This document shows, in pieces, positions 58,607 to 64,000 of a DNA stretch of 64,000 bases. The stretch's first letter is position 1. Each line of letters starts with the position of its first letter. The position numbers and the translations under genes are program-made. The stretch spans positions 700,720,217-700,784,216 of the forward strand of contig VDFB02270651.1 of the NCBI GenBank assembly GCA_007258455.2, written 5' to 3'. Source of the DNA: Sequoia sempervirens (lineage: Eukaryota; Streptophyta; Pinopsida; Cupressales; Cupressaceae). The notes below the pieces were generated by a model, which saw nothing but the letters and a program-made list of their open reading frames with translations, made no database searches and had not been told where the DNA came from.

Positions 58607-59302
58607 TTACATAAGTTCCCAAACTAGTAGCATGAAAATTGCCAAAAGGATCACCATAAATTGATTCAAAAGGACCTCTTCCTCAACATTTCTATTTCTA
58701 GTTACTTCTTCATCCTCCAACATCTCTACGCAGTACATCTCATTTTGGGTGAAGGAAGTGTGGGTTGCCTCAAAATTCATCAAGGCTTCATCTACTATGT
58801 GCTCATGGTGTAAAGGTTCTGACAACACTTTCATTTTAGCTCCATGCTTTGTCCTTAAGATGAGATGTGACCAATCGAAGGAAAAATATCCTCCAATCTT
58901 AGCTATGAAATCCCATGACAAACATAATATGAAGACAGTGGGAATATCTATTACCACCACTTTTTGAGAAACACTGATGCTAGGACAAGAATATAAGGTC
59001 AAATGAACCTTTTTAATTAGGCCTAGAGTTTGGACCTTCTTCCAATATAATTGCATAAATCCCCTTTCTAGGAGATCATATTTTAGTTTCAAAGCATCAA
59101 TAATTTTCTCGGGCATGACAATGGTACTAACACTAGAATTGATCATGGAATTATACAATAGTTTATCTCCTAGAATCAAAGTTAAAAAGAAGGGAGTGGG
59201 TTTTGGTTTCCCTACCTCTTCCTTCACAACCTCTTCTTTGGTATTTGTTAACACCATAGCTTGTTTTCCTTGCGCTATAATGGTTGGTCCTTTACTCTTC
59301 AC
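58607..59302 (-). pseudogene. T2 protease (231-codon frame, active site lost)
   Basis: A single open frame with the retropepsin layout, but the catalytic triad reads MINSSVSTIVMPEKI where M-I-D-S-G-A-S is expected: Asp to Asn (AAT), Gly to Ser (AGT), Ala to Val (GTT). The later hydrophobic strand and the D-F-I-A-K-I-G turn are kept. The length and openness make it the best preserved T2 frame, yet it cannot be active. Confidence 0.78.
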
Positions 59303-60049
59303 CTGAGTGCTTTCCAGAGTTACCCCAACTTGTGTTGGTCTTTCACATCCTTCTAAAGCCTCTCACAACAATGAATTTTGTTTCAAGATAGGTAGAATGT
59401 CCCATAGAGACACATTGATGGGGGCCTTCTTCAAATTTTCAACCACATTAAGTGATCTGAGTGGCAATAACTTTGGCTTACAACAAAACACCTCTTTTGG
59501 ATTTTGAATGGGTTGAATCATTGTGAGTGAACAAGCAATCTTCTCCATAGTTTCCTTAGGCTACTACTCTTTAGGTACAAGCTCCACAGTGAACCTCTAC
59601 TTACAGTGGGTGTTATAGTCCAACTGGATTTGTGGAGTCTTTGACATCAAGGACTCATTAGCAAACACAACATCCTCACCCTTCATCCAAGAGAAGAGCA
59701 CATGATCGAGGATAATTTTTTCTTCTTTCTCAAGGGACATACCCTGCATTTGAGCAGTAAGCATGGCACTCTCTACTCTAGGATAATAGTAAGCATATAC
59801 TCCTGCATCATATGAGATGCCTTAGCTTCTTTGTTCTGCCATCTTCTATTAGAGATTACCTCTTAGAAAATTTTGAGGCATGTGTGCATCATTAGAGGGG
59901 AAACATTAGGCATTTATGTCTGCCAAATTATTCTAGTCGACGACCAAGCCTCTGTTGGGATTAGATGATATGGTTTATTGTAGAGTGGGAACTGAAAAAA
60001 TTTGGTTCAAAGATTGAGGCTAGTTATTTAGTCTAGCACCTCCCTGATA
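59303..60049 (-). other. T2 gag-protease junction, unreadable
   Basis: Minus strand continues as broken coding (a clean piece 59363-59548), with no recognisable zinc knuckle. Confidence 0.45.
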
Positions 60050-60930
60050 CTAATTGTGTTGAAATGGCGGCCTCCCTCCTTGATAGACCTGAAAGGGGGG
60101 TCTTGGAGGTGTTGCTTGTTGATGCTTTATATTAATAATCTTGTTAGAGAAGGTCTGTAATAGGTTCTTCATGTCATTTACCTCCACAACTAATGAAGAG
60201 GAAGTAGAGGTGCCTACCTGCGCATTAGGATACACATACAGAGAAGGCATAGGTGCAATAGAAATGCTAGGAGTGACTTCTTCTTGGGACTGAGTTGATA
60301 TTTCTAGGAAAATTGGTATCAGGGTCTAGGTGGGAGTTTTCTAGTATCAATCAAGTTATTTTTGGCTCTCACTAAATCATATGCATTTATCAAAGTGTTA
60401 CCCCTGAGTGATTGGATCATGACAAGTATGTTAGAGTTGAAAGCCTTCAAATAGAAAAAAAATGCCATATCTGTAGGTGGTCGAGCAGTTACTAGGATTC
60501 TTTTCCAAGTTTTGTGAAACTTTGTATTAAAATCTATGACGGCCTCTTGCGGTGCTCTTTCTATTGTTATCAATTGCTACATCAAAGATGAGTGATCTCC
60601 CTTTTCAGGAAAACACTGAAAAACTAATCTCTGAGTTGATCCCAAGTACCGATAGAGTTAGGAGATAGAGAACTATACCAATCTTGAGCCTTACCTTTGA
60701 AGGAGGTTGTAAATAACCCAAATGCCACATTTTACAATGTGATATTGTGAACAATGCATACATTAGGGACATCTTGAAGATACTCTGTTGATGTTTTGAA
60801 ATCTTCCCCAGTAAACTTAGGGAGCACTTTTAGAGCATTTGTAGGAATCAAATCCCATACTGTAGGAGGAATAGGAGGAATGAGTGAGCTTTTGCTATTC
60901 TAGGTGTGAACACTTCGTCTAGACCTGCTC
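60050..60930 (-). pseudogene. T2 gag (retrotransposon gag domain)
   Basis: Minus strand from about 60900: IPPIPPTVWDLIPTNALKVL, TGEDFKTSTEYLQD, FGLFTTSFKGKAQDWYSSLS, then in the 60319-60573 frame ITIERAPQEAVIDFNTKFHK and FFYLKAFNSNILVMIQSLRG, ending with a Pro/Gln/Gly-rich tail at 60050-60250. This is the capsid pattern of plant Gypsy gag (G-K-A-x-D-W-Y). The N-terminus is cut by the LTR-like block at 60952. Confidence 0.82.
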
Positions 60931-60951
60931 AAACATGAACAAACAATCTAA

Positions 60952-62159
60952 TGTTAGTCAATAAACAAATCTAAACTAGCATTCCCCATGAAATTCATTC
61001 AAACACAATGAACAAACAAAGTAAAATGATTAAATGAAAACTAATGAATCTTATTCAAATGCTCAAACCAACATCCCATGGGGGAATTGATGCTTCTTTG
61101 ATGTGGAAAGAAGCCCTTCCCCAATTCCTTGACAAGCTTTGATGATGGATGTGTGATTCTTGATAAAAATTGCCAATAACCTAGCTATGGATGGAAAATG
61201 CTATGATAACTTGGATAAAAATGGATGAACTTGTGGATTCAAATGAGCATAATGATCTTACATGGATTGTGGATGCCAAATCAAATAGAGGAGGCCTCTA
61301 TTTATAATGGAGAAGAGTTGAAGAATAAGGAATGGGAAGAATGTGGGATTAAACTTGAACCAATGGTATTGTGCCACTTGTCAACATGCTAATGAAGGAA
61401 AGTGGAGCACATTTTGAACAATGTGCATGTTAAATGCATGTAGGTGGAATTTGAAATTCAAAAGATGGCTTGTGCAAGAAGAGTTGTAAGAGGAGCTCAA
61501 GAAAAGGACATGTAAGAGAATTTAATGCCATGTTGGAGGACAAAAGTCCTTTGGGAGGGAGATTTCAAATTGGTGGAATATTCCAAGAATATGCCACATT
61601 TGAATGAAAATAGATGAATTAATAAATCAAATAAATTGATATATATGTGCAAGTTGCAAAAGCTAGAGGAATGGAGGATTAGTGTTAGAAGTTAATTAAT
61701 GATTAATTAACTTAGATGAGATTAGTTTGATTTGACATTTGATTTAGATATTTAGATTTATTTAAATCAAATGAGAGGATAGTTGGGAGATTAGGGATTT
61801 AATTAAATAAATTTGATTTATTCAATTAAATGAAGAACATTAGATTTAATCAAATAAAATTGATTTATTTAATTAAGAGAGATGACTTTAGGATTTAATT
61901 AAATTAAATAAAATGATTTATTTAATCAAAGGAGGAACATTAGGATTTAATTAAATAAAAAGATTTATTTAATTAAAAGAAGAACATTAGATTTAATCAA
62001 ATAAAGTTGATTTATTTAATTAAAAGAGGAATCTTGATGAATTAATTAAATAAGGATTATTCAATTAATTAGTTAGTAACGAAGTGATTAAGGAAGAATT
62101 GGTGTTAGTGAATCAGAATTGAGTGCACAATATCAATCAGGATAATTTGAACATCTACA
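60952..62159 (-). repeat. LTR-like block next to T2 gag
   Basis: Minus strand starts TGTAGATGTTC at 62159, has TTATAAATAGAGG near 61300 as a classical TATA box and ends GACTAACA at 60952. The layout (AATTAAATAA-rich U3, CATGAAATTCATT near the end) parallels the T1 LTRs, suggesting a related family. Flanks TCTAA and ATAGG do not match and no PBS follows, so I favour a solo LTR with altered edges over a T2 5' LTR. Confidence 0.55.
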
Positions 62160-62377
62160 ATAGGCCATAAAGTTTCTGGGTATCTAAGCGGCCATAAGAA
62201 GTTGTGGTCAAGATTACTGCACAATAAGCCGGGTAGCTCTAGCATGGGTTACAATCACTAGGGGAGTTAGCAATAAGCTTGGATTTTGGGTTGTTTGTGA
62301 CCTTGTAACTGGCCTTTGGCTCATACACCTACTTGTAGTTAGCAATTAAAATGGTACCACCTGACATGCCATAGAAG
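62160..62377 (-). other. T2 leader, possibly coding
   Basis: One minus-strand frame runs from about 62510 through here with only TAG stops (NNSFYGMSGGTILIANYK, NPC-stop-SYPAYCAVILTTTSYG). No family recognised. It may be an upstream ORF or chance. Confidence 0.35.
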
Positions 62378-64000
62378 GAGTTGTTGATCCTTAAAACATG
62401 TGCTTCAGGGAATAGCCTTATGGGAAGTTTAGTGGATGGGGGAAAAATTGCAATCCACTAAACTACCTCTAGGATATTTGAAGCTGACTCTAAATTCTTG
62501 CTTGGGGCAGGAAAAGGGGAAGAAGGAATAAAACATAATCAAATCTAATCTAAGGTGATATGCCAAAGCTTTTACAACATTTCAAATCCTGTTCTCAAAT
62601 AATCAGAAGTATAAAACTCCTAAGAAACGAGCACAAAGTGTTGCAAATGTTGGTATGTGGTGATTGATCATGTTGTACTATACACTCTTCATGTATCCTC
62701 ATCGGGGTCCTTCTTCGGGGGTTCGGGGGCAGCAACCCTTGAGAAAAAAATTTCTCCTATTTTTTTCGCTTCATCATCGACAAAATACAAAACTGACATT
62801 GTAAAACCCTAATTCTGGAAGCTTCTAAAAATCTTGTAATAAGCAGTTGGGATGGGAGTTGCAGTAGGGCATTATTCGCAAGATTGTAATATGTTTTGCA
62901 CTAGATAATAAAATCATTGGATGGTTGTGGTTTTGTGGATGTAGCCCATATTGGGTGAACCAAGTTAAATTCTCTGTGTTGTCTTGTTATAATTTTTTTG
63001 TGTTTTATTTTTTTGTTTTATCGATCAAATCTACATTTAACTATTATACATCTACCTTCTAACCCTAACAACAGACTCTTCATTATTGGAAAGAGAATGA
63101 AACACTTAAGGTCTAGTAGGAACAAAGCATAGAATATAAATATTTTCATGAGAAGCACCCACTTAGGCTCACTGGAGCATCATACGACTCAATTATTTTA
63201 CTAAAACATTTTTCCTTTGTAAATATTGCTCACCAACAAGCATAATACGACAGCTAACCATAAATCATTGTAGAAAACAAAAGAGTACAAGACATGATTC
63301 AATAATCCACGATCTTATTCTATTAATCATAAAAGCTAAAACTCATAACAATCAATCATCAATATAATATCCATTCCTAAATGACACAAAGCATTGATGC
63401 TAGCATAAATAGAAATAAAACATACAATAAAGACAAACTAAGCACAATTTGATATGTTCTACTTTCTATTGATTGATTTAAAAGACACAAAATGTTAAGG
63501 TCTAAAGAATGAAATTTTCCTTTCAACTGATATTCTAAGTTTGTTTTACAAAGATGGTGAACACTTTTCACAAAATTCTCGTAGGCTTATATAGAGCAAA
63601 CTCCCTAAGCATAATAAATAAAAACACAACTGAAAATATTCCCTCCACTTGCCGCTTGCGGATCATCATCATGGTGATCATTACAACTACTTTCTTGACA
63701 AACATCATGCTCCTGGTCATGCAGTTGTGCTGACACTTGGATAGTCGATCATTTTTGTTATAACTACTTGGGTGAGTGGGCTCCAAGTGGCATTGTTCTT
63801 CACGTCCTCAAGCTCTGACATGTGGTGCCTTTCAACACCCCTCCACTGTTAAGATAACCAATAGCACACTTTTAACTCCCCTTCGAGCTCAAAATATGCT
63901 TAGGCTTCTGCCTTGCTGACAAGTGTCACCTTCCAATGGTAACCAAGCTTCCTTTAGCTTTTCCCTTTAATAACTCTATGCCTAGGAAACATGGCATGTA
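62378..64000 (-). repeat. T2 5' LTR-like repeat (runs off the window)
   Basis: Collinear copy of 26571-27761. The TATA box is conserved at 63586-63593 (minus TATATAAG), while the G-boxes present in the other copy are mutated here (CACGTGG to CATGTGG or ACATGG). It contains the inserted solo LTR 62648-63070. Confidence 0.65.
62648..63070. repeat. Solo LTR, Copia-type, inside the T2 LTR
   Basis: 423 bp absent from the sister repeat at 26820-26835. It starts TGTTGGTATGTGG and ends CCCTAACA, with GGGGGTTCGGGGGCAGC and a TTGGGTGAACCAAG end region common in plant Copia LTRs. I find no clean TSD. Confidence 0.7.

Larger units (their letters stand above)
26571..64000 (-). mobile_element. T2: outer Ty3/Gypsy element with accessory ORF, multiply interrupted
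   Basis: A direct repeat at 26571-28120 and 62378-64000 brackets a minus-strand coding series: gag, protease, extra RNase H, RT, RNase H, integrase, accessory ORF. Removing T1, the three solo LTRs and the LTR-like block leaves roughly 14-15 kb. The series is continuous across insertions, which shows one original element. The 5' LTR runs off the window, so full length and TSD cannot be seen. An alternative is that 60952-62159 is the true 5' LTR and the outer repeats belong to something else; the lack of a second copy of that block next to the accessory ORF argues against this. Confidence 0.65.

Noticed and set aside
60952..62159. This block as the T2 5' LTR
   Set aside because: No PBS follows it and no partner copy lies beyond the accessory ORF; the outer repeats fit better. 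Kept as uncertain.
1..64000. tRNA, rRNA or organelle-derived DNA
   Set aside because: I recognised no cloverleaf with A and B boxes and no rRNA or plastid gene segments; a tRNAscan-SE and organelle search would be decisive.

Overview
The window looks like nuclear DNA of a large-genome seed plant, most likely a gymnosperm. It is AT-rich and packed with old, decayed LTR retrotransposons of Ty3/Gypsy and Ty1/Copia type. It holds long degenerate interstitial telomere-like arrays and only one intact protein gene, which has a 4.5 kb intron. The gymnosperm assignment is inference; no marker gene proves it.

Layout. 1-2.7 kb: 5' part of a minus-strand Copia element (LTR, primer binding site, gag, start of protease). 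5.3-5.9 kb: decayed DUF4283/zinc-knuckle gene of LINE ORF1 type. 8.6-14.2 kb: the only convincing host gene, a two-exon bHLH transcription factor (minus strand, 270 aa) of the TMO5/bHLH30-like group with a C-terminal ACT-like domain. 15.5-17.2 kb: telomere-like repeats, G-rich on the left and C-rich on the right, facing each other. 17.2-22 kb: a Gypsy remnant (T3) whose 3' LTR abuts the array. 22.4-25 kb: an unrecognised plus-strand pseudogene split by a solo LTR. 25.9-26.6 kb: Copia remnant.

26.6-64 kb is a nest of elements that I could unpick by target-site duplications (TSDs) and by open frames that resume across each insertion. The outer element T2 (Gypsy, minus strand) has LTR-like repeats at about 26.6-28.1 and 62.4-64+ kb, then gag, protease, an extra RNase H placed before RT, RT, RNase H, integrase and a long accessory ORF. 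T2 was hit by a solo LTR at 57,554-58,432 (in the extra RNase H), a solo LTR at 51,309-52,693 and the 19.7 kb element T1 at 30,885-50,619 (both in the accessory ORF). A further LTR-like block at 60,952-62,159 and a solo LTR at 62,648-63,070 also lie inside T2.

T1 is a Tat/Ogre-like Gypsy (minus strand) with matching 1.03 kb LTRs, PBS, polypurine tract, gag with a Gln/Asn-rich region, protease, RT, two RNase H domains and integrase. It also carries an antisense plant-mobile-domain pseudogene between integrase and 3' LTR. T1 in turn took a complete 4.73 kb Copia element (41,291-46,020) into its gag and carries a 0.98 kb inverted-repeat (MITE-like) unit in its leader. That Copia has gag and protease-like parts but no integrase or RT.

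All retroelement ORFs carry stops and active-site changes. The active-site changes I could read are all C-to-T or G-to-A transitions, as expected for long-silenced, methylated elements. Nothing in the transposon-derived part looks functional; the bHLH gene does.
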